Assembly (NCBI GenBank): GCA_965262425.1
Contig: OZ253536.1
Coordinates: 2,914,001 to 2,978,000, forward strand
DNA from: CAZOZZ01 sp965262425
GTDB lineage: Bacteria > Acidobacteriota > Terriglobia > 20CM-2-55-15
DNA length: 64,000 nucleotides
Reading direction: 5' to 3'
Shown in pieces: positions 53,071-63,287 of the stretch; position 1 is the stretch's first letter; every line of letters begins with the position of its first letter. The notes below the pieces were generated by a model, which saw only the letters and a list, made by a program, of their open reading frames with translations, ran no database searches and was not told the DNA's origin. Position numbers and translations under genes: made by a program.

Positions 53071-54541
53071 ACTCTGAATCCTTTGCCTGATATGACGCTC
53101 GGTTGTGAACTTATTCGTGACGCAAGGCCGTCATCGGTGCTATTCGCGATGCTCGTGCGGCCGGCAACGCCCCGGCAACAGCAGCGGTTACCAGAAACAG
53201 GACCGAAGCGCCCGCGATCGTCCAGGGATCATTCGTCCCGACGCCGAACAAGAAGCTCTCGAGCAGCCTTGACAGAACAAATGTCCCACCGAGTCCAAAC
53301 AGGATACCAGCAGCAACGGGCGCGAGGGATTCTTTGGCCACCATGCGAACGACATCCGGCCTCTTTGCGCCGAGTGCCATCCGGATACCAATTTCCGACG
53401 TCCTTCGACTTACCGAGTACGCCAGCATCCCGTATATTCCGAGGCAGGCCAGAAACAGCGCGACACTGCCGAAAGAAGCCAGAAGGCTGGCCAGCAAACG
53501 TTCCTGTTTGATCTGCTGCTCCCGAAGTTCTATCGGCGTGATCTCGCCGAAAGTCGGCACGTTCGCATCCAGTTCCGCCATCGCCTGGCGAACGGTGGAC
53601 ACCATCGCGGCCGGATCACCCATCGTGCGAAGTATCAACGTCACCGGGTTCCCTGGCCCACCCATCATGATGTAGGCCGCTGGACCCGCCTGTGCTCGCG
53701 GAAATTTCTTGCTGTCGCCAACGACACCTATGACGCTTGCCTGCGCAGGGTTCGCGGGACAGTTGAAGCCCACCATCATGCCAACAGGATTCTTCCCGGC
53801 GAAGTACGTCTCTTGAAATGCCCGATTGACAACGACCACCAGGGGCGACCGGGGTCGTGGGCGGTCGTTCCATTCCAGATCCCGCCCCAGCAGCAAAGGA
53901 AGGCCCATCGTTTCAAAGAACCGTGGAGCGACCGTGTTGAGCGTCAAGGTTCGTTGCCGTCTGGAGGGTTGAATTCCGAGGTGCAGGCCGTGAGAAGACC
54001 CCCGAGCCCGACCCCCACGGCATCTGCGAGCAGAGGCTGAACCACGGCGGAAGCCGCGGCGACACCGGGCGTGGTTTCGAGATGTCGAACGGCGTCCTCG
54101 AAGAACTGCGCCCTGCGGTTGGGCGGGATGCCACCGGTCCACGGTTCGACTCTGACGTAAAGCACTCTTTCGGGTTCATATCCAAGCGCCGCCCCCCTCA
54201 AGTTGACCACGGTCCTGATAAACAGTCCTGCTCCGATGAGCAGAAGCATCGCCAGCATCGTTTGTACGGTCACCATCGTTTGACCGCTCGTGATCCGAAA
54301 GCGGCGTTGGGGAGAGGCGGAAGCCGCCTGTTTCATCATCGAGAGCAGATCAATGCGAGTTGCGCGAAACGCGGGCATAAGCCCGAAGACCACACCCGTG
54401 ACAACGGCAAGCGCAACGGAGAAAGCCAGGACGCGCAGATCTGGTGTGACCCCCACGCCCAGGCTGCGGTTGGCGCCGTAAACGGTCGGCAGGAGCTGGC
54501 TGAGGAGACTTGGCGCGAACCGGCCCAGAGCATAGGCGAGA

Positions 54542-54594
54542 GTGACCGAGAGTGTCCTGCTGTCGGTGACCGGCGGAGTCGCCGGGATCGGTCG
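54542..54594. other. 53 bp micro-inversion within ADOP 4
   Basis: On the coding (minus) strand this segment reads RPIPATPPVTDSRTLSVT, which no ADOP has. Read on the opposite strand it gives TESVLLSVTGGVAGIG, exactly the FtsX sequence expected after LVRQL. Turning the 53 bp around restores RQLVTESVLLSVTGGVAGI followed in frame by LAYALG. Confidence 0.8.
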
Positions 54595-54747
54595 GAGCTG
54601 CCTCACGAGTCGTATCCGGGACGCTCCGACTGCAAGACGTGTTGCGATCTCTTTTTGGCGAGCAGCGCCGCGCGCAAGCAACAATCCCGCAATGTTCGCG
54701 CAAGCAATCAGAAGAATGCCCCCGACAACGGCCATCAGAATGCGAAG

Positions 54748-54873
54748 AGGCAAAGATGTTTGGGCGCGAAGCGTTCCAACTCCCTGACCGGCGTCGAGGA
54801 TCCAAACGCGAGGCAAAGATGTTTGGGCGCGAAGCGTTCCAACTCCCTGACCGGCGTCGAGGATCCAAACGCG
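54748..54873 (-). repeat. 63 bp tandem duplication inside ADOP 4
   Basis: Two apparently identical 63 bp units (54748-54810 and 54811-54873) encode RVWILDAGQGVGTLRAQTSLP twice in frame. Other ADOPs have the segment once. Confidence 0.9.
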
Positions 54874-55813
54874 AGGCATGTCATATTCCCGCCGCGCCGG
54901 ATAGGTCAGGATCGCCTGGTGAAGCCAGTTCTCGACGTCGGACCGTGCCTCCTCGTCCGAGACCCCGGGCCGTAAGCGCCCGACCACCTGACAGGCGCTC
55001 CCAGACAAGGTTGTTCTCTAACGGGTTCGCTGTCGCCGCGGCGATCTGGACCGTCGTCATCGGGATCATGACGTCTGGAGTGATTGAGGGATCCAGCCCG
55101 AAGAAGGCTTCCGGCATGACGCCTACGATGGCGAAAGCCGTTCCATTCAGGTTGATTGTCTGCTGCAAGACTTCCGGATCACCACCGAACACCCGTTGCC
55201 AGAAACGGTGGCTGACAACCGCCACCGTGGAAACAGACCCCAGGAGATCATCCTCAGGCGCGAGGGTGCGCCCGAGGAGCGCACGGACGCCCAGCATCCT
55301 GAAATAGTTACCCGAAACGAATTGAACGGATCCGAAGCCTAACTCTTCCATGACGATCGGCCTCTGCTCGCCAATATCCAACCAACACGCGAGATCGGAA
55401 AAGCTGGCCGCCCCGTCCCTGATCATGGAGTACGCGGGATAAGAGAACGTCCCGTAGGTTTCCCCGATTGCCAGGCGCGGTCCCGCCCTCACGTTCGTCC
55501 CTCCGATAAATCCGGGTCTGGGCGAAGTCCATGCGAACGTCCGCAGTTGTTCGGGATTTTCCACCGGAAGCATCTTGAAGAAGACGGCATCTACCTGGCT
55601 GAAGATGGCCGCGTTGGCTCCGATACCGACGGCCAGCGTCAACACCGCCACGATCGTGAAGCCCGGGCTCTTGACCAGCACGCGACCCGCGTAGCGAATG
55701 TCCTGGAAGAAGCTCTGCATCATCAGACCAGCCTTCGTTTCAGTATGAGAAATTCCAGATAGAGACTGGGCAGGCGTCAAAGCGTGAGCAAAAAATGTGG
55801 CAACCGACGATCA

Positions 55814-56464
55814 TCAACGCTGCAAATCCAGCCGGAGCTCCGCGGAAGACAGGCCGCCGCCTGGCGGAAAGACGGTCGTCCATATCCGAACCGATACAAC
55901 CCGTTCCAACTGGCCTGGAGTCACCTGAGCCTGACCGTCGGGAGTCAGGCAGAAGAAGGCCCGGGGTCCGCTGTTGGTTTGAGGAGGTTCATTTCTCCAC
56001 CAGACAAACTCCCTGAAATTCCACGGCCAGAGCTCCAGATTGATGTTCTGGGTCAACGAATCCTGGACCGCAACGTTCGGAACGGCACCGTTACAGACCA
56101 GATTGTCGTCGCCGTCGAGGAAGCTGACCGTGACCCGGACTTCAGCCGGCAAACAGGCTTCACGAGGCCGACTGACCGTGCTGAAAAGGTTCAACAGAAC
56201 CGATACCGTATCCCCGGGGGGAACGTCTCTCCTTTCCGAACCGGCGACCCAGCTGATGCGCGCGGCACAGGAGGGTTGCGGCTGCTGGTCGCGATGTTCC
56301 TGTCGAACTTCTTCCAACAGTCCCACGGATCGTTCTACCCGCCGTTCGAGCTGCTGCAGCTGTTGTTGCTGACGTTGCAGCGTGCGTTGTTGCTGCTGCA
56401 GTTGAGCCTCCATTGCTTGCTGAGGCAGGAACATGACGAGGGCAAGAAGAGTAGGAATGTACAT
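55814..56464 (-). CDS. Hypothetical protein with N-terminal coiled coil
   Basis: 216 residues. I do not recognise the family. A short hydrophobic start (MYIPTLLALVMFLPQQAM) suggests a signal peptide or anchor. A Gln-rich coiled coil follows (AQLQQQQRTLQRQQQQLQQLERRVERSVGLLEEV, 19-55). The rest is a beta-rich domain (ISWVAGSERRDVPPGDTVSVLLNLFSTV ... VRVTVSFLDGDDNLVCNG) with several Cys. It may be extracytoplasmic. An IS4-family element is inserted about 57 bp upstream, probably altering its promoter. Confidence 0.7.
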   Translation of the reverse strand: MYIPTLLALVMFLPQQAMEAQLQQQQRTLQRQQQQLQQLERRVERSVGLLEEVRQEHRDQQPQPSCAARISWVAGSERRDVPPGDTVSVLLNLFSTVSRPREACLPAEVRVTVSFLDGDDNLVCNGAVPNVAVQDSLTQNINLELWPWNFREFVWWRNEPPQTNSGPRAFFCLTPDGQAQVTPGQLERVVSVRIWTTVFPPGGGLSSAELRLDLQR

Positions 56465-56521
56465 ATGTTCTTAGACCCCTCGAAACCGGGAGTGGTTCAC
56501 GCCTTGTTGTTCATTCCACAT

Positions 56522-58000
56522 CACTGCTGTCCAAATTAGCGGCAACCACGGCCAGTCGGTGTTGATTCCAATAGAGATAGATCTCCCCTGAAGGGCTGGT
56601 GAGAATCAGCCCCCCCTGCCAGCAATGGGCGACGGCCGTGTCGGATTTCAGATGCTGTCCAAAAGAGTGCGCGTGTAAGCGATGAGTTACCTCGATTCTG
56701 AAAGAGATGCTGTCCAAACTACCGGTTCCATTCCAGCGCCAACTGCTGGGCTTGGATTTGGGCCAGCGCGGGCGGGCCTTCAAACGGGACGTCGAGCCAG
56801 GCGTTGAGATCACGATAAACGAACAACTGGTGCCGGAGCAGGGCGACCAGATTGGACAAGGACCATCCGAAGGTGGACCTCAACTGGAGGTATTTCAGCA
56901 GCAACATCGCGATCAGGGCCGTCCAGATCTGGGTCTTCACCGCATTGGGGCTGGTCCCGAGGAACGTTTTGATCTTCAGATTCTGCTTCAGCGCCTTAAA
57001 AAACAACTCCACCGACCAACGATCCTTATAGATGGCGGCAATCGTGGTTGCACCGAAATCGAGGTGGTTGGTCAGGAAGATGATCGATTGCTCCTTCTCC
57101 GGAACCCACACCTCGACGAGCCGGAAGAAATATTCCTCACGGGCTTGGGCATGATGGGGAAAGAACACCACTTGATCTTTGAGGATGTTCCGGTTCTTCG
57201 GAACCGGCCGATCTTCGATGACTTCCACTACGGCGTTGCGTTTCAGCCGGGACACGAAGTACACCCCCTGGCGCGTCAATTCCACGAACCAGTCGTAGTC
57301 CATATAGCCGCGGTCGATCGCCAATACCGTTCCCGGCTCGAATCGCATCTGCCGCGCCACCTTGATGTCGCTGCTCTTGCCCTCGGTGATCACGGCAAAC
57401 GAAGGCAGGTAACCATCGTGATCCAGCAGCAGGTGCAGCTTGATCGCCCCCTTGGTCCGCCGAAACTTCGCCCAGTCGAACAGCGACATCGACAGGTCGA
57501 TGACGCTCGAGTCCAAGCTCATCAGTTTGTTCTTGAACCGGAACTTCTTCCCGCCACGCTGGGCCGCCACGCCCTGACATTTCTCTAGCAACTGCCCGAA
57601 CACCGTCTGATAAAGCTGCCACGGCCGGTGTCGATTAGCGTAGGACAGCGTCGATCGTTTCGGCGCTTCCTCCAACCCCAGATGTCGCAGTTTCCCTTCC
57701 ACGCTCGCCAGACCGCCGCAGATCTCCCGCAGCGAATGGGCCCGTCCCAACTGGCAGAACAACATCGCGATGAACTGGCTCCAGCTCGCGAATCCACGCG
57801 CATGCCGCTGGGCCTGATGATCCTGAACCGCCTTCTCAAACTCCAGGCGCGGAAATAGTTGCAACAACTGGGAGAAAATGCTGGAAAATCGTTTCATGGT
57901 TGGGCCCTCCCCACGGATTGATTTCTCGTGTTGGAAAAACCAATCTTACGAGGCCGGGCTCAACCTACTCAATTCCTAAAAGCTAATTTGGACAAGAGTG
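56522..58000. mobile_element. Intact IS4-family insertion sequence with 9-bp target duplication
   Basis: 1479 bp. Ends CACTGCTGTCCAAATTAGC (56522-56540) and GCTAATTTGGACAAGAGTG (57982-58000) are inverted with two mismatches. They are flanked by ATTCCACAT on both sides (56513-56521 and 58001-58009). GCTGTCCAAA also recurs subterminally near 56655 and 56709. The 180 bp between the left end and the transposase stop hold these repeats and no clear gene. Confidence 0.9.
56719..57897 (-). CDS. IS4-family transposase (DUF4372/ISPepr1-like)
   Basis: 392 residues, uninterrupted. An N-terminal DUF4372-like segment reads FSQLLQLFPRLEFEKAVQDHQAQRHARGFASWSQFIAMLFCQLG. The DDE core follows, with LMSLDSSVIDLSMSLFDWAKFRR (first Asp), TVLAIDRGYMDYDWF (second Asp) and IYKDRWSVELFFKALKQNLKIKTFLG (Y-R-E-K block with the catalytic Glu). 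It inserts the element with 9 bp duplications. The element looks functional. Confidence 0.95.
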   Translation of the reverse strand: MKRFSSIFSQLLQLFPRLEFEKAVQDHQAQRHARGFASWSQFIAMLFCQLGRAHSLREICGGLASVEGKLRHLGLEEAPKRSTLSYANRHRPWQLYQTVFGQLLEKCQGVAAQRGGKKFRFKNKLMSLDSSVIDLSMSLFDWAKFRRTKGAIKLHLLLDHDGYLPSFAVITEGKSSDIKVARQMRFEPGTVLAIDRGYMDYDWFVELTRQGVYFVSRLKRNAVVEVIEDRPVPKNRNILKDQVVFFPHHAQAREEYFFRLVEVWVPEKEQSIIFLTNHLDFGATTIAAIYKDRWSVELFFKALKQNLKIKTFLGTSPNAVKTQIWTALIAMLLLKYLQLRSTFGWSLSNLVALLRHQLFVYRDLNAWLDVPFEGPPALAQIQAQQLALEWNR

Positions 58001-58143
58001 ATTCCACATATCGATTTGGTTGAGAGCACTCCGTGCAACGCATCCGACATGAGGAGACTTGAGTTTGGTAAAGTAGCCCGGCACTCAACTGCCTAGACGA
58101 ACACACCGTGGCGGCAACCGACGGCAGGCCGCTCGGAACTCCG

Positions 58144-60572
58144 ATGGAGGCGCTTGTGGAAACTCTGTTCCAGGATTTGCGATATGCAGTCCGGTCCCTC
58201 GTCCAGAATCCCGGCTTCACGATCGTCGCGGTGCTCACGCTTGCACTTGGCATCGGTGCGAACTCGACGATATTCAGCCTGACTCACACCATGCTGATTC
58301 GGCCTCTGCCCTACCAGGATTCAGATAACGTCACGTTCGTGTTGGGCTGGAACTTGCGTCTGGACAGGATGAATTTCAACATGCCGCTGGCGAACTTCAT
58401 CGACCTCGCGCGGGAGAGTCGCACCTTCGAGCAGCTTGCCGCATACCAATCCTGGATTACGAACCTCACCGGAGGCGATCGGCCCGAACGACTGCAGGGC
58501 TACCGTGTCGGAACCAACACGTTTTCGCTGCTCGGCGTCGACGCCTTGCACGGCCGGACGTTCAACATCGACGAAGGCGAACCGGGCAGTGATCGAGTCG
58601 TCGTGCTCAGCCACGGACTGTGGCAGACACGTTTCGGGGCTTCGACCCGAATCGTCGACCAGGAAGTCCAGCTTAACGGGCAACCTTATACCGTGATCGG
58701 CGTCATGCCGCCCGGATTCGAATTTCCTCAGTTCAACTTCACGGGAGACCTCTGGGTGCCGTTCGCGTACGACGACGACGCCATGCTGGCAAATCGCGGT
58801 GCGTCTCCGAGCGTGGTTGTCGTGGGACGGATCGCATCGGATGGTTCCCTCGAACAGGCGCAGGCGGAAATGACGACGCTCAGTCTCGGTCTGGAATCAC
58901 AGTATCCGGAACTCAATGCCGACCGCGGTGTCCGCGTCATATCCATCCAGGAACTGATTGCCGAGCCCATTCGTCCGGCACTCATTGTCCTGGGTGGGGC
59001 CGTGGGCCTGGTCCTGCTGATCGCATGTGCGAATGTGACCAACCTGCTGCTGGTGAGGGCCGCGGGGAGATCTCGGGAGATGGCGATTCGAGCGGCGCTC
59101 GGAGCTGGACGACGGCGCCTGATCCGACAAACGCTAACCGAAAGCCTCGTCCTGGGAGTCCTGGCGGGAGGCGCTGGCCTGATGCTGGCTGTCTGGGGAC
59201 TCGGGATGCTTCGAGCGGTTCAGCCGGACTTTGTGACGGACGCCATTCCAAGCCTCTCCGAAATCGGAGTCGACTCCGTGACGATCGGGTTCACCGTCCT
59301 GATCGCGCTGTTTACAGGGTTTGCTTTCGGACTCGTTCCCGCGCTACAGGTTTACCGAACGGACCTCCGAAGGTCATTCAAGGAAGGCGGCCGGTCGCGC
59401 GTTCGCAAGGTACTTGTCGTTTCAGAAATCGCGGTGTCGCTGGTGTTGCTCACGACGATGGGTCTCCTCGTACGCAGTTTTGTCAACCTTCTGGACATCC
59501 ACCCGGGTTTCGAAGCACAGAACGTGCTAGCGGCAAATTTGACTCTTCCAGAACATAAGTACGCGGATCTCGAAGAAAGGCGCGCAATGTACCGCCGCAC
59601 TTTCGAGTCCCTGGCGACACTTCCCGGAGTCACGTCCGCGAGCGCAGTCAACACGCTTCCGTTCAGTACAAGCAACGACAGTACAACACTCGAAATCGAA
59701 GGACGGCCGGAACCGCTTCCCGGACAAGCTCTCGGAACCAACTTCCGCGTGGTCGGGCCGGATTACTTTCGGACATTGACTATACCGATGGTCGCCGGTC
59801 GCACCTTCGGGCGCGAGGACAGCGCAGACGCACCACAGGTGGCGATCGTCAACCAGACACTCGCTCGCCGGTACTTCGCGGACGAAGATCCTGTCGGAAA
59901 ACGATTTCGTTTTGGCGGCAACACCGACACACCACCCCGTGTGATCATTGGGATCGTCGGTGACGTGATTCACGGACAGCTGACGACGGGTCCGGATCCG
60001 GAAACCTATGTTCCGTTGGAACAGTACCCCTTGCGCCAGATGACGCTGGTGCTTCAGACGGCACGCCCTCCGGAGCTGATGGCGAACCTGCTACGGCAGG
60101 AACTCTCGTCGATTGACCCGGAGCAGCCCGTTTCAGACATCACCACGATGGAACAGATGATCGCCAATTCGATTCTGCCGCAATCGGCTGCAATGTTCAT
60201 GATGCTGATTTTTGGATTCCTGGCCCTGGTCCTGGCGATGGTGGGCCTCTATGGCGTGATCGCATGTTCGGTAAGCCAGTCCACACGGGAGATCGGCGTG
60301 CGGATGGCCCTTGGCGCCAGACCGCGCGATATCCTCGCGATCTTCGGCCGGGAAGGATTTGCGCTGGTGGCCCTCGGCACGGTGATTGGCATGGGGCTTC
60401 GCTCGCACTGACGCGATTCATGGAGGGCTTGCTGGTCGGAGTAAATCCGTGGGACCCGACCACTTTTGTAGCCGTTGCCCTGGGACTCGGATTAGCCGCG
60501 ATGATCGGCTCTTTGGTTCCTGTCCGCCGCGCGGGCAGGGTGGACCCCATGGTCGCTCTGCGCTGCGACTGA
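58144..60572 (+). pseudogene. ADOP-type ABC transporter permease 5, frameshifted near the C-terminus
   Basis: Start taken at ATG 58144 (MEALVETLFQDLRYAVRSL), a prefix-less ADOP; a GTG at 58108 is an alternative. The first MacB core and FtsX block (LIACANVTNLLLVRAAGRSREMAIRAALGAGRRRLIRQTLTES) and the second core and FtsX (VIACSVSQSTREIGVRMALGARPRDIL) are intact. The frame ends at 60411 as GMGLRSH, while the proper ending ASLALTRFMEGLLVGVNPWDPTTF...VPVRRAGRVDPMVALRCD lies one frame over, to 60572. Adding one G to GGGG near 60398 would repair it. It is the same kind of G-run slip as in the M23 gene. Confidence 0.88.
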
Positions 60573-60589
60573 CATCAGACTTCGGGTTC

Positions 60590-61903
60590 CTATCCGAAGA
60601 AGAGACGACACCAGAACAACGCGGCGACGAACCCGGTCACATCGGCTGCAAGACAGGCGATGACAGTGTGCCGCCCCGCCTGAACCGCCACACTTCCGAA
60701 ATAGAGGGCAAGGACGTAAAACGTGGTTTCGGTACTACCGCTCATCACCGAGACCAGGTATCCGGTGAAGGAATCGGGCCCGTTCGCGCGCATGGCCTCG
60801 GTCATCACCCCAAACGCGCCGCTTCCTGAAAGCGGACGAATAAGAGCCATCATCAGGCCTTCCGCGGGGATCGAGCTGAAAGTCGCTATTCCGGCGGCCA
60901 GATAATCAAGCGCGCCCGATGCCCGGAACATCCCGACCGCCACCAGGATCACAACCAGGTACGGAATGATCACGATAAAAATGTTGAAGCCCTCTTTCGC
61001 ACCCGCGACCACCGAATCGTAGACGTTGATGCGACGGGCGAAACCCGCGAGCACGATTGCGACCATGAGGGTCGGCAGAAGCCAGGAGGAAAGGATCGAG
61101 CTGGTAAACTCCCAGGCACTGATGTCCGGTCCCACCGAGCGTGCTTCAAGGGAGATCGCGACAAACATCAGCACGACGAAAAGGATCACCCAAATCATTC
61201 GGAACGTCGATCCGCTGGCTTCGATCGTTGCGGTCTTCTCGGCGTCATCGAGCCCTTTGATGCTTTTTGAGGCGGCAGGGGCGTCCGCCTCTCGAGTGCC
61301 CTGTTGTGGATAGCGCCCCAGTTCGAAGGCACCGCGCCGTTGGAGAAATTTGGCCACCAGCACGGCGACGACGGTGGAGCACGCCGTTGCGAGGATCGAT
61401 GGGACGAGGACGCCCGCCGCATCGGTTGAACCCAGGCTCGCCCGCACCGCGATCACACCGAGCGGCAACACAGCAACGCCGGACGTGTTGATCGCCAGAA
61501 AGAGCGCCATGGAGTTGGTCGCTACTCCGGGACGGGTGTTCAGCGACTCGAGTTCCCGCATCGCCTTCAACCCGAACGGTGTCGCGGCATTTCCCAGCCC
61601 GAGCATGTTCGCCGAAATGTTCAGAATCATGACGCCCATCGCCGGATGATCAGCGGGCACGTCCGGGAACAGGCGGCGCATGACGGGCGCGAGGCCCCGG
61701 GCAAGAGCTGCCATGAAGCCGGCGTCGCGCAGCACGCGCATCATGCCGAGCCACAACGTCATCATCCCCAGCAAGCCGAAGGCGATCTGGACGGCGCCGT
61801 TCGCCGATTCGATGCTCGCATCCATGACGTCAGCCATCGTTCCGTTGAAGGCGGCGAACAAGACCGATACGGCGATCAGTCCGATGAAGATTGCATTGAG
61901 CAA
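60590..61903 (-). CDS. SpmA-SpmB-like nucleoside recognition domain membrane protein
   Basis: 437 residues, polytopic. The first half resembles SpmA (VQIAFGLLGMMTLWLGMMRVLRDAGFMAALARGLAPVMRRLFP, then MILNISANMLGLGNAATPFGLKAMREL). The second half resembles SpmB (VIIPYLVVILVAVGMFRASGALDYL ... SGSGAFGVMTEAMRANGPDSFTGYLVSVMSGSTETTFYVLALYFGSV). Both carry nucleoside recognition (Gate) domains. In sporulating bacteria they are separate spore-maturation proteins; here they are fused in a non-sporulating context, as in many Gram-negatives. Probably a transporter-like membrane protein; the ligand is unknown. Confidence 0.88.
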   Translation of the reverse strand: MLNAIFIGLIAVSVLFAAFNGTMADVMDASIESANGAVQIAFGLLGMMTLWLGMMRVLRDAGFMAALARGLAPVMRRLFPDVPADHPAMGVMILNISANMLGLGNAATPFGLKAMRELESLNTRPGVATNSMALFLAINTSGVAVLPLGVIAVRASLGSTDAAGVLVPSILATACSTVVAVLVAKFLQRRGAFELGRYPQQGTREADAPAASKSIKGLDDAEKTATIEASGSTFRMIWVILFVVLMFVAISLEARSVGPDISAWEFTSSILSSWLLPTLMVAIVLAGFARRINVYDSVVAGAKEGFNIFIVIIPYLVVILVAVGMFRASGALDYLAAGIATFSSIPAEGLMMALIRPLSGSGAFGVMTEAMRANGPDSFTGYLVSVMSGSTETTFYVLALYFGSVAVQAGRHTVIACLAADVTGFVAALFWCRLFFG

Positions 61904-62170
61904 GACACGAGCCTCTGGGTGAACGGATGAACCTTTGAACCCAATCAGTTCACCACAAAATCGATCTGAGCGCTATTCGTGGCTCGTTCGGCCATCTCTG
62001 TCCATCAAGATTGGGATCGGCGATGGTCGAGAGGGGGTGCGGCGTTCGTCAGTAAAACGGGATAGTAGATTTGTGAAGAATCCCGCGTCGCTGGGACAAC
62101 GGACGTGCCTGGCCGGATAGAGCAGAACACGATCTTCCACTGGTAAACGAGTAAAGATGGTTTCAGGGAA

Positions 62171-62198
62171 CTGACGACCGCACATTTCCCAGTATAGT
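62171..62198 (+). promoter_or_regulatory. Candidate promoter for the TauE/SafE gene
   Basis: CTGACG (62171-62176), 16 nt, TATAGT (62193-62198). This is the only signal I see in the 340 bp between the SpmA/B-like gene (start 61903) and ATG 62246; the rest of that gap shows no gene or repeat. Confidence 0.45.
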
Positions 62199-62245
62199 CT
62201 GGACATGGAGCCTCTGACCCTTCGAAAGACCTGGATGACACTGTC

Positions 62246-62971
62246 ATGACACCCGTCCAGGCATTTGCGATCGCATTGAGCGTGGTAACCCTAGCCGGAA
62301 TCGTACGTGGGTTTTCCGGCTTCGGTGCGGGGCTCATCATGGCTCCGGCCCTGAGCCTGCTCTTTGGGCCGGCGGCGGCGATTGCCAGCATTTCTCTGAT
62401 CGACCTGCCGGCGGTCCTGTACTTCCTGCCAGAGGCGAGGCGCCATGGAGAGTGGCGATCGGTCGTTCCTCTCGGCCTGGCCGGTGTCTGTACCGTTCCG
62501 GTGGGTGCCTGGATGTTGGTCCACCTGGACCAGGAGATGGTGCGGCGCGGGATCGGGTTTGTGGTGCTGGCCTTCGTGGTCGTGCTGGCACTTGGCTGGC
62601 GCTATCGCGGAGTGGTGAGCCTGCCATTGACCCTCGCGGTCGGCGTGACCAGCGGCCTTCTCGGCGGCGCGGCAGGCATTCCCGGACCACCGATCATCCT
62701 GTTCTACCTGTCGGGTCCGGCTCATGCGCGGGCCGCACGCGCCAGCATCATGGGACTCTTCGTGTTTACCAGCGCGATGGGCCTGGCGGCCTACGCTTTT
62801 TACGGCCTGTACACCGAAGCTGTACTATGGCGTACGGCCGGCCTGGTGCCCGTGTACCTCGGCGGGGTATGGCTCGGAAGCCGCCTGTTTGGCAAAGTTT
62901 CGGAGGTAGCGTTCCGGCGAGTCGCGCTGGTGGTTTTGGCGAGCATCGCGTTAGCTGCGTTGTTCACCTAG
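62246..62971 (+). CDS. TauE/SafE family anion exporter-like membrane protein
   Basis: 241 residues with about eight hydrophobic helices. The N-terminal repeat GFSGFGAGLIMAPALSLLFGPAAAIASISLIDLPAVL and the second repeat VGVTSGLLGGAAGIPGPPIILFYLSGP (the GxxGG.xGxxGP signature) define the TauE/SafE (DUF81) family. Members move sulfite, sulfoacetate or other organic anions. There is no operon partner. The upstream ribosome-binding site is weak. Confidence 0.92.
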   Translation: MTPVQAFAIALSVVTLAGIVRGFSGFGAGLIMAPALSLLFGPAAAIASISLIDLPAVLYFLPEARRHGEWRSVVPLGLAGVCTVPVGAWMLVHLDQEMVRRGIGFVVLAFVVVLALGWRYRGVVSLPLTLAVGVTSGLLGGAAGIPGPPIILFYLSGPAHARAARASIMGLFVFTSAMGLAAYAFYGLYTEAVLWRTAGLVPVYLGGVWLGSRLFGKVSEVAFRRVALVVLASIALAALFT

Positions 62972-63008
62972 AGCGGTGAAAACTCGGGTCTTAGAAAAGG
63001 AGCAGGGC

Positions 63009-63125
63009 AGCGTGTCGGGGTGACCGTCCCTGGCCTCCCGCGGGACACGAGATCTGCGCAGGATACCTTCCTGGCCACCCACCCTCTAAACACGCGGGCG
63101 CCCACGGAGGGACGCCCCGACACGC
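63009..63125. repeat. REP-like inverted repeat pair
   Basis: GCGTGTCGGGGTGACCGTCC (left, 63009-63035) and its inverted counterpart GGAGGGACGCCCCGACACGC (right, 63105-63125) enclose about 70 bp containing CGGGACACG and CGCGGGCGCC. The arms are related to those flanking the IS1380 element. This occupies part of the 405 bp gap 62972-63376. Confidence 0.6.
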
Positions 63126-63242
63126 ACGATTGAAGGTGACAGGATAAGCGAAACGATCGACTGGAGGCGAAAACCCGCATGAACGAAACAATTTGACAAG
63201 TCACCTCAATCTTTCACAACATTCGTAAAGCGACTCACGATC

Positions 63243-63287
63243 TGGCGGGGGGGTGACTCCCGTGGGGGCTCAAGTCCCCCTCCGGCA
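63243..63287 (+). other. tRNA-Leu-like 3' fragment (variable arm, T-arm and acceptor strand)
   Basis: GGGGG-CTCAAGT-CCCCC (63264-63280) is a tRNA T-arm, followed by TCCGGCA like the 3' acceptor strand of class II tRNA-Leu. Before it, GGGGGGTGACTCCC may be the long variable arm. The 5' half and the CCA end are missing, so this is not a functional tRNA. It could be an attachment-site remnant. Confidence 0.45.

Larger units (their letters stand above)
53111..55723 (-). pseudogene. ADOP-type ABC transporter permease 4, multiply damaged
   Basis: The start MMQSFFQDIRYAGRVLVKSPGFTIVAVLTLAVG is typical of prefix-less ADOPs. Four lesions are visible. (1) A frameshift near 54985-55003, after NNLVWE. 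(2) A 63 bp in-frame tandem duplication (54748-54873). (3) A 53 bp inversion at 54542-54594 that turns the FtsX segment around. (4) A frameshift near 53946-53952, after PPDGNE, compatible with loss of one ACGA unit. The frame then continues with RTLTLNTVAPRFFETMG to the C-terminal VAGALPAARASRIAPMTALRHE at 53111. No PadR gene is next to it. Confidence 0.85.

Noticed and set aside
63243..63287. Functional tRNA-Leu gene
   Set aside because: Only the T-arm, acceptor strand and perhaps the variable arm are present; no matching 5' acceptor, D-arm or anticodon arm upstream, so kept only as a remnant.
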